DNA of 19,051 nt from Sulfuritalea sp. (GCA_021738105.1 JAIPCS010000039.1:1-19051), one strand, 5' to 3'; counted from the stretch's first letter, positions 8,091-15,446 are shown. Notes: generated from the sequence alone by a model not told the origin. Made by a program: numbers and translations.

Positions 8091-10662
8091 ACCCGTTTCC
8101 TTGCCGCCCAAAAAAGCCGCTCTCGAACTTAACGCGATATTCGAGAATGCCACGGTCGGCATTCTGTTTTCGCACAATCGACGACTGGTTCAGGCCAATC
8201 GCCTGTGTGCCGAGATGTTTGGCTATTCGCTGGAAGACTTCATCGATCAGCCTGCACTGATTCTCTATGCTGATCAGGAAGCCTACTCTGCCCTGGGGCG
8301 GGAGGCCGGACCGGTGCTGGTCTCAGGCCGGCCTTTCCGCGCCGAGACTCAACTTAAACGCAAGAACGGGGAACTGTTCTGGTGCCGTGTTTCAGCCAAA
8401 GCGGTCGATCCCGAGCATCCGAGCGATGGCACTTTGTGGATCATCGAAGACATTACCGACGACCGCAAGATGATCAAAGCGCTCGAACAAAGCTCGCGTG
8501 AGTTGTCGGCAATCCTGGATGCGGCGTCGGTGGGCATCGCCATGGTGCGCAACCGCGTGATCGTGCGCTGCAATCGTCGCTTCGAAGAAGTCTATGAACT
8601 GCCGGCAGGTTCGCTGGTAGGAAATACCACACGGCAGCTATACAACAGCGAGGAAGAGTTTCTGCACATCGGCGATCAGATTCAGGCCGACTTCATTGCG
8701 GGTGTAGTGCATCGTCGCGAACAGCAATATACCTGTCATAGCGGTCGGGTTGTCTGGCTGCGCATCAGCGGCAGCGCCTTTGATTTTTCAAATCCGGGTG
8801 AAGGCTCCGTCTGGCTGTCGGAAGATGTTACCGCCATGCGCGAGGCGGAAGCGCGGGCGCGGAAGGCCTTCGATGAGCAGCAAATGATTTTCGACAATGC
8901 GGCCGTCGGCATCCTGTATTCGCGTGATCGCATGGTGGAAAGTTGCAACGCCCGGCTCGCCGAGATTTTCGGCTATCAACCCGGCGAGCTGGCTGGGCGT
9001 TCCACCCGGGTGTTTTACCTGAATGAGGACGACTACCAGCGGCATAGCGCGGAGGTACTTCCGGCTCTGAGGGAGGGGCGCACCCATGTCGGCGAGATCC
9101 GCGTGCGGCATCGGGACGGACATTCCTTCTGGGTGCGTGCCACCGGGCGGCAGGTTCTGGACCGAACCGAGAGCATGGATTTGACCTGGATATTCGAAGA
9201 CGTTACCGAACGCCATCAGGCGGAAGAGGCTTTGCTGCGCGCCCATGAGGAGCTTGAACAACGCGTGATCGAGCGCACGGCGGAACTGGAAAACACCAAT
9301 ATCCAGTTGCAGGAGGAAGTCTTCGAGCGGATGCAGGCCGAGCAGCGTATCTGGCAAGTCGCTCACCACGACGGTCTGACCGGCTTGCCCAACCGCACTT
9401 TGCTGCACGACCGGCTGGAGCAGGCGTTGGCACAAGCGCAGCGGGGCCGGCATCGTGTTGCGGTCATGTTTCTCGATCTCGATCGCTTCAAGACCATCAA
9501 CGATACGCTGGGTCATTTTGTCGGCGACGAATTGTTGAAACACGTCGCAGAACGCCTGCGCAGTGTCGTCAGGGCTGTCGATACGGTCTCGCGTCTGGGC
9601 GGCGACGAGTTTGTTGTGATCCTGCATGAAATTGCTTCGCCCGACGACGCGCTTCAGGTGGCTGAAAAAATACTCAATTCGCTCTCGGCGGTGGTGAGTA
9701 TCGAAAGCCACCAGTTGCGTATTACTCCATCCATTGGCATCAGTATTTTTCCCGACGATGGCGATGAAGTTTTTGCCCTCATGAAAAACGCCGACACGGC
9801 GATGTATCACGCCAAAGAGACCGGGCGCAACAACTTCCAGTTCTTCGCGAGAAAGATGAACGAACAGGCCGAGCACTTTTTCACCCTGGAGAACCGGCTG
9901 CGCCATGCCATTGAGCATGAGCAACTCGGGCTGAACTTTCAGCCCCTGATTGACTGGCCGCGTCGCACGGTGTGCGGAATGGAAGCTCTGGTGCGCTGGA
10001 ACGATCCGCAACATGGGATGATTTTGCCCGGCGAGTTCATTCCCATCGCAGAGGAAACCGGTCTGATCGTGCCTGTCGGCGAGTGGGTTCTGAGCCAGGC
10101 ACTGCAGCAAAATCGCCTGTGGCAGCAAGCGGGCAGGCCGCTGCTCCCGATTTCGGTCAATCTGTCGCCGCGTCAGTTTCGTCAGAGCAATCTGGTCGAG
10201 ACCTTGCGTCACATTCTGGCCGATAGCGGACAACCGGCGCGGTTGCTGGAGCTTGAAATTACCGAATCGACGCTGATGCACGATATTGACGAGACACGGG
10301 CCAAACTTCAGGAAATCGCGGCATTGGGCATCCGGCTGGCCATCGATGATTTCGGCACGGGGTATTCGAGCCTGAGTTACCTGAAGCGTTTCCCGGTGCA
10401 CAAGTTGAAAATCGACCAGAGTTTTGTTCGCGATCTTGCGGTTGATCCCGAAGATGCGGCCATCGTGACCGCGATCGTCGGGCTGGCCAATAGTCTGGGT
10501 CTGGAAATTCTGGCAGAGGGCGTGGAAACGCAGGACCAGCTCGATCTGTTGCTTGGTCTCGGTTGTGAGAGATTTCAAGGCTTCTTGTTTTCCCGACCGC
10601 TGCCTCCCGACGCTGCCGCCGATATCTTCCAGCCCTTGCTGCTCAAGCGTGCTCAGGCATAA
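8080..10662 (+). CDS. Three-PAS GGDEF-EAL protein (c-di-GMP synthesis/degradation)
   Basis: An 860-residue cytoplasmic signalling protein with no membrane segment. It has three PAS domains at about residues 15-125, 140-255 and 265-385, a coiled-coil linker (about 380-425), a GGDEF domain (about 425-590) and an EAL domain (about 605-850). The cyclase motif is intact (GGDEF at 507-511), with an RxxD inhibitory site RAVD at 498-501. The phosphodiesterase side has EAL at 635-637, NLSPRQF, EITES and [10 protein letters not shown] from 756, so both activities look possible. Which one dominates cannot be predicted. PAS1 and PAS3 are close relatives ([12 protein letters not shown] versus [12 protein letters not shown]). 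The ATG at 8080 lies inside the previous gene's end; GGGAGG at 8057-8062 is rather far upstream, so translational coupling is likely. A longer reading from 8023 only adds sequence overlapping the dehydrogenase. Confidence 0.94.
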   Translation: MSFRPVSLPPKKAALELNAIFENATVGILFSHNRRLVQANRLCAEMFGYSLEDFIDQPALILYADQEAYSALGREAGPVLVSGRPFRAETQLKRKNGELFWCRVSAKAVDPEHPSDGTLWIIEDITDDRKMIKALEQSSRELSAILDAASVGIAMVRNRVIVRCNRRFEEVYELPAGSLVGNTTRQLYNSEEEFLHIGDQIQADFIAGVVHRREQQYTCHSGRVVWLRISGSAFDFSNPGEGSVWLSEDVTAMREAEARARKAFDEQQMIFDNAAVGILYSRDRMVESCNARLAEIFGYQPGELAGRSTRVFYLNEDDYQRHSAEVLPALREGRTHVGEIRVRHRDGHSFWVRATGRQVLDRTESMDLTWIFEDVTERHQAEEALLRAHEELEQRVIERTAELENTNIQLQEEVFERMQAEQRIWQVAHHDGLTGLPNRTLLHDRLEQALAQAQRGRHRVAVMFLDLDRFKTINDTLGHFVGDELLKHVAERLRSVVRAVDTVSRLGGDEFVVILHEIASPDDALQVAEKILNSLSAVVSIESHQLRITPSIGISIFPDDGDEVFALMKNADTAMYHAKETGRNNFQFFARKMNEQAEHFFTLENRLRHAIEHEQLGLNFQPLIDWPRRTVCGMEALVRWNDPQHGMILPGEFIPIAEETGLIVPVGEWVLSQALQQNRLWQQAGRPLLPISVNLSPRQFRQSNLVETLRHILADSGQPARLLELEITESTLMHDIDETRAKLQEIAALGIRLAIDDFGTGYSSLSYLKRFPVHKLKIDQSFVRDLAVDPEDAAIVTAIVGLANSLGLEILAEGVETQDQLDLLLGLGCERFQGFLFSRPLPPDAAADIFQPLLLKRAQA

Positions 10663-10699
10663 TGGCCGGCCTTTACAATTATTATTCTGGAGATTTTCA

Positions 10700-11044
10700 A
10701 TGAGTCAAATCACCACGGCCAGCGGCCTTGTCATCGAAGAACTGGTTGTTGGCGAGGGTGCCGAGGCGTGTGCCGGGCAGACCGTATCGGTGCATTACAC
10801 AGGCTGGCTCACAGATGGTTCGAAATTCGATTCAAGCAAGGATCGCAACGAAGCCTTCGAGTTTTCTCTTGGACGTCAGCACGTCATTGCCGGTTGGGAC
10901 GAGGGCGTGCAGGGCATGAAGATCGGCGGCTCGCGCAAATTGACCATTCCGCCTGAGCTCGGCTATGGCGCTCGCGGCGCGGGTGGCGTCATTCCTCCCA
11001 ATGCGACACTGGTATTCGAGGTCGAACTGCTTGGCTTGAGCTGA
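10700..11044 (+). CDS. FKBP-type peptidyl-prolyl cis-trans isomerase
   Basis: A 114-residue single-domain FKBP that speeds cis-trans isomerisation of peptide bonds before proline. The full set of family features is present: [37 protein letters not shown], then [19 protein letters not shown] and the closing strand [10 protein letters not shown]. There is no signal peptide or extra chaperone domain, so it is a small cytoplasmic form. The ATG at 10700 has GGAGA at 10689-10693, seven bases away. The frame extends upstream into the GGDEF-EAL gene, but that part does not look like protein of this family. Only 37 bp separate it from the preceding stop; it may be read from the same message or from a promoter in the AT-rich stretch at 10674-10687. 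Confidence 0.96.
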   Translation: MSQITTASGLVIEELVVGEGAEACAGQTVSVHYTGWLTDGSKFDSSKDRNEAFEFSLGRQHVIAGWDEGVQGMKIGGSRKLTIPPELGYGARGAGGVIPPNATLVFEVELLGLS

Positions 11045-11083
11045 TACGGTTTCGCCGGTATTACGCAGTTTAAAGGCCCAGCC

Positions 11084-12256
11084 ATGACGCTTTATCTACC
11101 TTCGCGCCTGCCGAATGTCGGCACCACGATTTTCACTGTCATGTCGGGCCTGGCCGCCGAGCACGGCGCGATCAACCTTTCCCAGGGCTTCCCGGATTTT
11201 TCCCCGTCGCCGCTCTTGCTGGAACGGGTGACGCACCACATGGCAGCCGGGGCTAACCAGTATCCTCCGATGGCGGGTGTGCCGGCGCTGCGCGGGGCGA
11301 TCGCGGAAAAGGTCGCGCGCCTTTACCTTGCCAGTTACGACCCCGAGACCGAAGTGACGGTGACGGCCGGGGCGACTCAGGCCGTATATACCGCAATAGC
11401 CGCCTGTGTCAGGCCCGGTGACGAGGTGATCGTTTTCGCGCCGGTCTATGATTCCTACGTGCCGGGTGTCGAACTCAATGGCGGGCACGCCGTGTATGCG
11501 CATTTGCGTTTCCCCGAGTTCAAGCCGGACTGGGATGAAGTCCGCGCACTGATCACGCCGCGCACCCGCATGATCATCATCAATTCACCTCACAACCCTA
11601 GCGGATCGGTATGGTCACCCGACGATATGGCGATACTGGAAACCCTGGTGCGGGATACCAAGATCGTCGTGGTCAGCGACGAAGTCTATGAACACGTGGT
11701 GTTCGACCGACCCGGCGATGCGGGTGGAAAAGTCCGGCATGAAAGCGTGACGCGTTACCCGGGACTGCGCGAACGAAGTTTCGTGGTTTCCAGTTTTGGC
11801 AAGACCTACCATGTGACGGGCTGGAAGGTCGCCTACTGCCTGGCGCCTCGCGCCCTGATGAGCGAGTTTCGCAAAGCTCATCAGTTCATCGTCTTTACCG
11901 TGCACCATCCAACCCAGCTGGCGTTGGCGGATTTCATGCGTCAGCATCCCGAATTTGCGGACAATCTGGCGGCTTTTTACCAGGCCAAGCGGGATTTTTT
12001 CCGACAAAAGATGGAAGGTTCGCGTTTTGTACTGCTGCCCTGCGATGGCACGTACTTTCAGTTGGCAACCTATGCCGCGATCAGCGACGAGCCCGACACG
12101 CAGTTTGTTCGGCGCCTGACCAAGGAACACGGTGTCGCGGCCATTCCCGTGTCGGCATTCAATCCCGATGGCGAAGACCGGCGCGTAATCCGGTTTTGTT
12201 TCGCCAAGAACGAGGACACGCTTGCAACTGCTGCGGAGCGACTCAGCGCTTTGTAA
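11084..12256 (+). CDS. PLP-dependent aminotransferase, methionine/kynurenine aminotransferase type
   Basis: A class I/II fold-type I aminotransferase of 390 residues, normal length. It starts RLPNVGTTIFTVMSGLAAE and continues INLSQGFPDF, typical of the YbdL/kynurenine aminotransferase branch. Cofactor-binding residues are visible: N171 in SPHNPSG, D199 and Y202 in SDEVYEH, the Schiff-base lysine K240 in SSFGKTYHVTGWK, and R370 in VIRFCFAK for the substrate carboxylate. The likely reaction is transfer of the amino group from methionine or an aromatic amino acid to a 2-oxo acid, for example in methionine salvage. Substrate preference is inferred from subfamily resemblance only. AAAGG at about 11072-11076 lies a suitable distance before the ATG. 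The gene is 39 bp behind the FKBP gene; no terminator is seen after it on the plus strand. Confidence 0.92.
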   Translation: MTLYLPSRLPNVGTTIFTVMSGLAAEHGAINLSQGFPDFSPSPLLLERVTHHMAAGANQYPPMAGVPALRGAIAEKVARLYLASYDPETEVTVTAGATQAVYTAIAACVRPGDEVIVFAPVYDSYVPGVELNGGHAVYAHLRFPEFKPDWDEVRALITPRTRMIIINSPHNPSGSVWSPDDMAILETLVRDTKIVVVSDEVYEHVVFDRPGDAGGKVRHESVTRYPGLRERSFVVSSFGKTYHVTGWKVAYCLAPRALMSEFRKAHQFIVFTVHHPTQLALADFMRQHPEFADNLAAFYQAKRDFFRQKMEGSRFVLLPCDGTYFQLATYAAISDEPDTQFVRRLTKEHGVAAIPVSAFNPDGEDRRVIRFCFAKNEDTLATAAERLSAL

Positions 12257-12347
12257 CGCCGTATCACCAGAGCCGACTTTTTCCAAAAACTGACGGCAGT
12301 GCTTCGGATACGCATGTCACCGAGGTGAGGGCGTCACTTTCCAACTC

Positions 12348-12427
12348 GACATATCGCAGGGATACCGTCCTCGCATCCTGCTCGGACATATCGCAGGGAT
12401 ACCGTCCTCGCATCCTGCTCGGACATA
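12348..12427. repeat. 37-bp tandem direct repeat, two full copies plus a 6-bp third start
   Basis: Bases 12348-12384 and 12385-12421 are identical 37-mers beginning GACATATCGCAGGGATACC and ending CATCCTGCTCG. A third unit starts as GACATA (12422-12427) and then runs into the A-tract of the phasin terminator. Within each unit GCAGGGAT and ATCCTGC form an imperfect inverted repeat. There are no spacers between copies, so this is not a CRISPR array. The unit length is not a multiple of three, so a coding repeat is unlikely. It lies between the ends of two convergent genes. Function unknown. Confidence 0.9.
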
Positions 12428-12460
12428 AAAAAAGCCCGATGCCTTATGGGCGTCGGGCTT
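12427..12460 (-). terminator. Rho-independent terminator of the phasin gene
   Basis: The arms 12432-12443 and 12449-12460 pair over 12 bp (AAGCCCGATGCC with GGCGTCGGGCTT, one G-T pair) around a five-base loop. On the minus strand the stem is followed by seven T (complement of the A-run 12427-12433). It lies 50 bp after the phasin stop and points the right way. There is no T-run on the plus strand, so it is not expected to stop transcription from the aminotransferase side. Confidence 0.92.
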
Positions 12461-12509
12461 GAAACCAACCCTTTGTCGGGGCTGGAGGAGGAGACGATAC
12501 GAAAGTCGC

Positions 12510-13073
12510 TTAGGCGGCTTTCTTGGCTTTCGGTGCGGCAGCGCCGGTACCAACAGCCTTGACGGTAGCGGTGGTGGCCGCAGCAACGTTGGCTTCCGCG
12601 ATTTCAGCAACTTGCTTGGCAGCCTTGGTCATGCTGTCGTAGGCTGAGTTGGCGGCGGCGATAGCTGATTTAACGGCAGCTACGGCAACATCTGAACCAG
12701 CCGGCGCATTCTTGGCAGCTTTGTCGAGAGCGGAAGAAACGTTCTTGTTGATTTCTGAAAACTGGCCTTCCACAACCTTCGCCAGTTCTTCCTGGGTCTG
12801 GGTAGCGATCTCATACACGCTGCGTGAGTAGGCGACGGCCTTTTCAACAGCGGGCTGTGCCAGGGTGGATTGCATGGCGACGAATTGCTGCACGTCCTTG
12901 ACGCCGAGCAGAGCCTTGGCGCTGGCAACGCTGTCTTCCAGCATGGCGCGGGCGGTATTGAGGTTGAGTGCAGCAAGGCGCTCGGCACTGGCGAATGCGG
13001 TATTGGCAATGGTCAGCATGGTTTCTACGTTGGCTTTGTTGGCGCTGGCAAATTGTTCGGTGGTGGCGTTCAT
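12510..13073 (-). CDS. phaP: Phasin family protein (PHA granule-associated)
   Basis: Phasins coat the surface of polyhydroxyalkanoate storage granules and control their size and number. The 187-residue product has the phasin pattern. It opens MNATTEQFASANKANVETML, then has long amphipathic helices rich in A, S and K without cysteine or membrane segments (LNTARAMLEDSVASAKALLG, QPAVEKAVAYSRSVYEIATQ). It ends in a flexible A/K-rich tail (APKAKKAA). AGGAG (complement of 13080-13084) lies six bases before the ATG. A near-perfect promoter, operator-like palindromes and a strong terminator surround this single gene, fitting high, regulated expression. Paralogous phasins are common, so the symbol is approximate. 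PHA synthase and depolymerase genes are not in the window. Confidence 0.93.
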   Translation of the reverse strand: MNATTEQFASANKANVETMLTIANTAFASAERLAALNLNTARAMLEDSVASAKALLGVKDVQQFVAMQSTLAQPAVEKAVAYSRSVYEIATQTQEELAKVVEGQFSEINKNVSSALDKAAKNAPAGSDVAVAAVKSAIAAANSAYDSMTKAAKQVAEIAEANVAAATTATVKAVGTGAAAPKAKKAA

Positions 13074-13146
13074 TGTGATCTCCTAAAGTGGAATCTAAAC
13101 AGTCGGTGTAGTTCGTATTTGTCGCTTCACCCCTGCGTTTCGGGTG

Positions 13147-13163
13147 ATGTTGCGGTGCATCAT
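13147..13163 (-). promoter_or_regulatory. Operator-like palindrome at the phasin transcription start
   Basis: ATGTTGC-GGT-GCATCAT is an imperfect inverted repeat (six of seven positions pair) with a TGC-N3-GCA core. It lies just downstream of the -10 box, about where transcription should begin, so a bound protein would block initiation. The core resembles the TGC-rich sites reported for PhaR, the repressor of phasin genes. The assignment is inference. Confidence 0.5.
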
Positions 13164-13170
13164 GGTTCGT

Positions 13171-13198
13171 ATTATAGGGGTGAATTTTGCCATGTCAA
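13171..13198 (-). promoter_or_regulatory. Consensus sigma-70 promoter of the phasin gene
   Basis: On the minus strand TTGACA (13193-13198) and TATAAT (13171-13176) are both exact consensus boxes with a 16-bp spacer. Transcription would begin near 13164, giving a leader of about 90 bases before the ATG at 13073. The region upstream (about 13221-13258) is strongly AT-rich and could act as an UP element. A promoter this strong usually needs repression, which fits the flanking palindromes. Confidence 0.88.
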
Positions 13199-13202
13199 GA
13201 AA

Positions 13203-13225
13203 TATTTGGTGCAACGCAACAAATA
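13203..13225 (-). promoter_or_regulatory. Operator-like palindrome upstream of the phasin -35 box
   Basis: TATTTGGTGC-AAC-GCAACAAATA is an inverted repeat with nine of ten positions pairing and the same TGC-N3-GCA core as the site at 13147-13163. Its centre is 59 bp from the centre of that site, with the promoter in between. The form suggests a dimeric regulator; PhaR is the obvious candidate from context. The assignment is inference. Confidence 0.55.
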
Positions 13226-13265
13226 ATTTCGATTTATAACTAAGTGCATATAAACAGCAACTTCC

Positions 13266-13300
13266 AAAAACAAAAAGGGCCCTATCGGGCCCGTTTTGTT
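13266..13300 (-). terminator. Rho-independent terminator of the enoyl-CoA hydratase gene
   Basis: GGGCCC (13277-13282) pairs with GGGCCC (13287-13292) around a TATC loop. The stem is extended by AACAAAA (13269-13275) and TTTTGTT (13294-13300) beyond one mismatch. On the minus strand the stem is followed by the T-rich TTTTTGTTTTT. It starts 17 bp after the enoyl-CoA hydratase stop, so it ends the lpt/kds transcript before the phasin promoter. The symmetric flanks may allow some activity on the plus strand as well. Confidence 0.88.
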
Positions 13301-13310
13301 GCGGTGCAAC
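13298..13310. promoter_or_regulatory. Third TGC-N3-GCA palindrome, at the enoyl-CoA hydratase 3' end
   Basis: GTTGC-GGT-GCAAC pairs perfectly over five bases per arm and shares GTTGCGGTGCA with the site at 13147-13163. It lies about 140 bp upstream of the predicted phasin transcription start and touches the outer arm of the terminator. It could be an auxiliary operator or a chance copy. Confidence 0.35.
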
Positions 13311-13317
13311 TGCTTGA

Positions 13318-14094
13318 TTAATCGTTGCTGAACTGCGGCTTTCGCTTTTCGACAAAGGCGGTCATGCCTTCCTTTTGGTCAGCCAGCGCAAATGCGGAAT
13401 GGAATGTACGGCGCTCGAACAGGAGGCCTTCCTGCAGCCCGGATTCATAGGCTCGATTCACGGATTCCTTGATCATCATCACGACAGGCAAGGAAAAGCC
13501 GGCGATCGTCGCGGCCGCAGCCAGAGTTTCTTCCAGCAGTTTGTCAGCCGCGATGACCCGTGCCACGAGACCCGAGCGTTCTGCTTCCACAGCGTCGATG
13601 AAGCGTGCGGTGAGGCACATGTCCATGGCCTTGGCTTTGCTCACAGCTCGCGGCAGGCGTTGGGTTCCTCCCGCTCCGGGAAGGATGCCCAGTTTGATTT
13701 CGGGTTGGCCGAATTTGGCCGTATCTGCTGCGTAGATCATGTCGCACATCATGGCCAGTTCGCAGCCGCCGCCCAAGGCGAAGCCGGCAACCGCAGCAAT
13801 GATCGGCTTGCGGCAGCGGGCAATGCGGTCCCAGTTGCGACTGATGTAGTTGGCCTTATAGCCGCCCATGAAATTCCAGCTGGCCATGGCGCCAATGTCG
13901 GCGCCGGCGGCGAAGACTTTCTCGGATCCCGTAATGACCATGCAACCGATGTTTGTGTCGGCCTCGAAACTGTCGAGCGCCGCGCCAACTTCGTCAATCA
14001 AGGTGTCGTTGAGTGCGTTGAGAGCAGCGGGTCGGTTGAGCGTAATCAGCCCAACCTTGCCGCGGGTTTCAACGAGGATGTTTTCGTAATTCAC
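13318..14094 (-). CDS. Enoyl-CoA hydratase/isomerase (crotonase) family protein
   Basis: A 258-residue crotonase, the normal size for short-chain enoyl-CoA hydratase, which adds water to trans-2-enoyl-CoA in fatty-acid and aromatic-compound breakdown. The oxyanion-hole segments AAGADIGAM and [14 protein letters not shown] are present. Both catalytic glutamates of hydratases are in place: E112 in GGGCELAMM and E132 in [20 protein letters not shown]. Hydratase activity is therefore likely; substrate chain length cannot be told. The start is GTG at 14092-14094, with AGGAG eight bases upstream (TCAGGAGAAATCCAA). The GTG overlaps the lptA stop (GTGA), so the gene is translationally coupled to the LPS-transport operon, an unusual partner. 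A strong terminator follows it. Confidence 0.93.
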   Translation of the reverse strand: MNYENILVETRGKVGLITLNRPAALNALNDTLIDEVGAALDSFEADTNIGCMVITGSEKVFAAGADIGAMASWNFMGGYKANYISRNWDRIARCRKPIIAAVAGFALGGGCELAMMCDMIYAADTAKFGQPEIKLGILPGAGGTQRLPRAVSKAKAMDMCLTARFIDAVEAERSGLVARVIAADKLLEETLAAAATIAGFSLPVVMMIKESVNRAYESGLQEGLLFERRTFHSAFALADQKEGMTAFVEKRKPQFSND

Positions 14095-14723
14095 TTGGAT
14101 TTCTCCTGAGGTGGGCTGATTTCCCGCGCGCCCTTCAGCACGGGTGCATCAAGTGTTGTCGGGCGTGCCTGCGTCCCGGTGCCGGTGGCTTTGTTTTTGG
14201 GCTGGATCACGGCGTGAACCCGCTCGCCGCTTCCCGCTTTGGCACGACTGCCATTCGGGCCGCTGGTCACAAAATAGTTTTCGGTTTTTGCGTCATAGGA
14301 AATGAACTGGCCGCGGACTTCGTCAAGGCCGCTCTTGACATGGGCCCGATTGAAGAACTCGGTTTTCTCCGCCTTGGCGTCGTGTTCGATGCGCTCGGCT
14401 TCGCCTTCGATAAATTCGTCCTGAGCTTCGCGTTTCTGGCGAAAGCTCGGCAGTTTGGAGGCCGTGCCGGTGGCGACGCCTCGCTGGTAGCCGTTTTCGT
14501 CCTGGGTCACGACGATACGCGCTGCACGGATGATCAAGCTTCCCTTGGTCAGTTGTACGTTGCCTTCGAAGATCTGCTGTCTCCTCGCATCGTCAACGGA
14601 AACCCGATCGGCTTCTATATTGACGGGCTTGTCGCGATCGGCTGACTCGGCGAAAGCTGTGATTGGGGCAAACAGGATGCCTGATATGCCGACAATTACT
14701 GCGTGTCGAAAATAAGATTTCAT
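14091..14723 (-). CDS. lptA: LPS transport periplasmic protein LptA
   Basis: LptA forms the periplasmic bridge that carries lipopolysaccharide from the inner-membrane LptBFGC complex to LptDE. The 210-residue product begins with a signal peptide ([18 protein letters not shown], cleavage expected after A25 in ITAFA-ES). The OstA/LptA beta-jellyroll follows: [39 protein letters not shown], and [19 protein letters not shown]. The C-terminal tail is K/P/S-rich. I start at the ATG 14721-14723, because an upstream extension in frame places unrelated residues before the signal peptide. The ribosome binding site is weak. lptC lies upstream across an unusually long 162-bp gap; the enoyl-CoA hydratase gene overlaps its end by four bases where lptB would be expected. 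Confidence 0.95.
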   Translation of the reverse strand: MKSYFRHAVIVGISGILFAPITAFAESADRDKPVNIEADRVSVDDARRQQIFEGNVQLTKGSLIIRAARIVVTQDENGYQRGVATGTASKLPSFRQKREAQDEFIEGEAERIEHDAKAEKTEFFNRAHVKSGLDEVRGQFISYDAKTENYFVTSGPNGSRAKAGSGERVHAVIQPKNKATGTGTQARPTTLDAPVLKGAREISPPQEKSK

Positions 14724-14885
14724 GGTGTCTCGATTTAACGTGAAGCAACTCGTTCTGAGCGGCGGGTGATAGCCGAGCGAAGCGAGCAAACCGGTAGTCT
14801 CCCCGAAAGGGGACGGGAGGGGCGGGCCATCAGTTTACTTTTCGCGTGTTTCATTTTCAGTGGGTGGTGTTCGGTGCCATGAGCG
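14724..14885. other. 162-bp spacer between lptC and lptA
   Basis: lptC and lptA usually sit nearly end to end, but here a non-coding spacer separates them. It holds a GAAA-tetraloop hairpin (TCCCC-GAAA-GGGGA, 14800-14813), a short internal repeat (GAGCGAAGCGAGC, 14775-14787) and a G-rich run just after the hairpin. No T-run follows the hairpin on either strand, so it is not a typical terminator. No open frame with a ribosome binding site is visible. It may be a small inserted repeat or a processing/attenuation element. Confidence 0.5.
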
Positions 14886-15446
14886 TTAGTTGCGATGAAT
14901 AGTACCGGTAACACGGCCGCGCAGGATCGTAAGCCCGGACTTGTTGTCAATGTCAAGCCCAATACCGTTTATGACGCTCATGCCCCGAGTAATGCGTACC
15001 GGATCATCACTATGCGCCTTCTCGTCATCGGGAAAAACTCTCAATCTGCGGGTTTCCAGCACAGTGGGTCCTGATTTTTCCGAATCGTTGTGTCGTATCA
15101 CCTGTACATCGTCGATCAGATCAACCACCTTGCCATCGGGCCCCATGTGCGCCGTGCGCGAGAATATCTCGGATTCAGGGCGCTGATTAAACGTGATGTG
15201 CGGGTTGGTGATGAGGGTCGTATCGTCGTCAGGATAATGCACCAACTTGTCCGCAACCAGCGTGTGTTGCAATTTGCCTTCGGTATCGAAGCGGCGGACT
15301 TCAAATTTCTCGACCCAGTAATCCGGATCGTGGCGGACCGGTCCGCGCGGCTTGTCCCCCTGAATGACCCGGTTGAGCCAGAAGGTCATGCCCGCCAGCA
15401 ATATAAGCATGACAAGCGGCAGCAGCGAGGCGCTACGATCTCTCAT
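14886..15446 (-). CDS. lptC: LPS export protein LptC
   Basis: LptC anchors the LPS transport bridge to the inner membrane and passes LPS from LptBFG to LptA. The 186-residue product has one N-terminal membrane segment (residues about 8-28, SLLPLVMLILLAGMTFWLNRV). The periplasmic LptC fold follows, including DPDYWVEKFEVRRFDTEGK, LVADKLVHYPDDDTTLITNP and the strand near the end, LDIDNKSGLTILRGRVTGTI. The start is ATG at 15444-15446, overlapping the kdsC stop (ATGA). An upstream extension of ten codons is possible but lies inside kdsC. Length and topology are normal for the family. Confidence 0.95.
   Translation of the reverse strand: MRDRSASLLPLVMLILLAGMTFWLNRVIQGDKPRGPVRHDPDYWVEKFEVRRFDTEGKLQHTLVADKLVHYPDDDTTLITNPHITFNQRPESEIFSRTAHMGPDGKVVDLIDDVQVIRHNDSEKSGPTVLETRRLRVFPDDEKAHSDDPVRITRGMSVINGIGLDIDNKSGLTILRGRVTGTIHRN

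Noticed and set aside
8788..10578. A 596-codon open frame antisense to the GGDEF-EAL gene
   Set aside because: It lies entirely within a gene with unmistakable domains on the other strand, shows no recognisable protein, and is explained by codon bias in GC-rich DNA.
10553..10699. Upstream extension of the FKBP gene to 10553
   Set aside because: The extra residues overlap the GGDEF-EAL gene and do not resemble FKBP; the ATG at 10700 has a good ribosome binding site.
12348..12427. CRISPR array
   Set aside because: The 37-bp units are directly adjacent with no spacers, and no cas gene is near.
12317..12610. 97-codon minus frame through the 37-bp repeats, or a short peptide starting in the repeat
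   Set aside because: It lies past the phasin terminator and partly inside the phasin gene, has no ribosome binding site, and the 37-bp unit shifts frame between copies.
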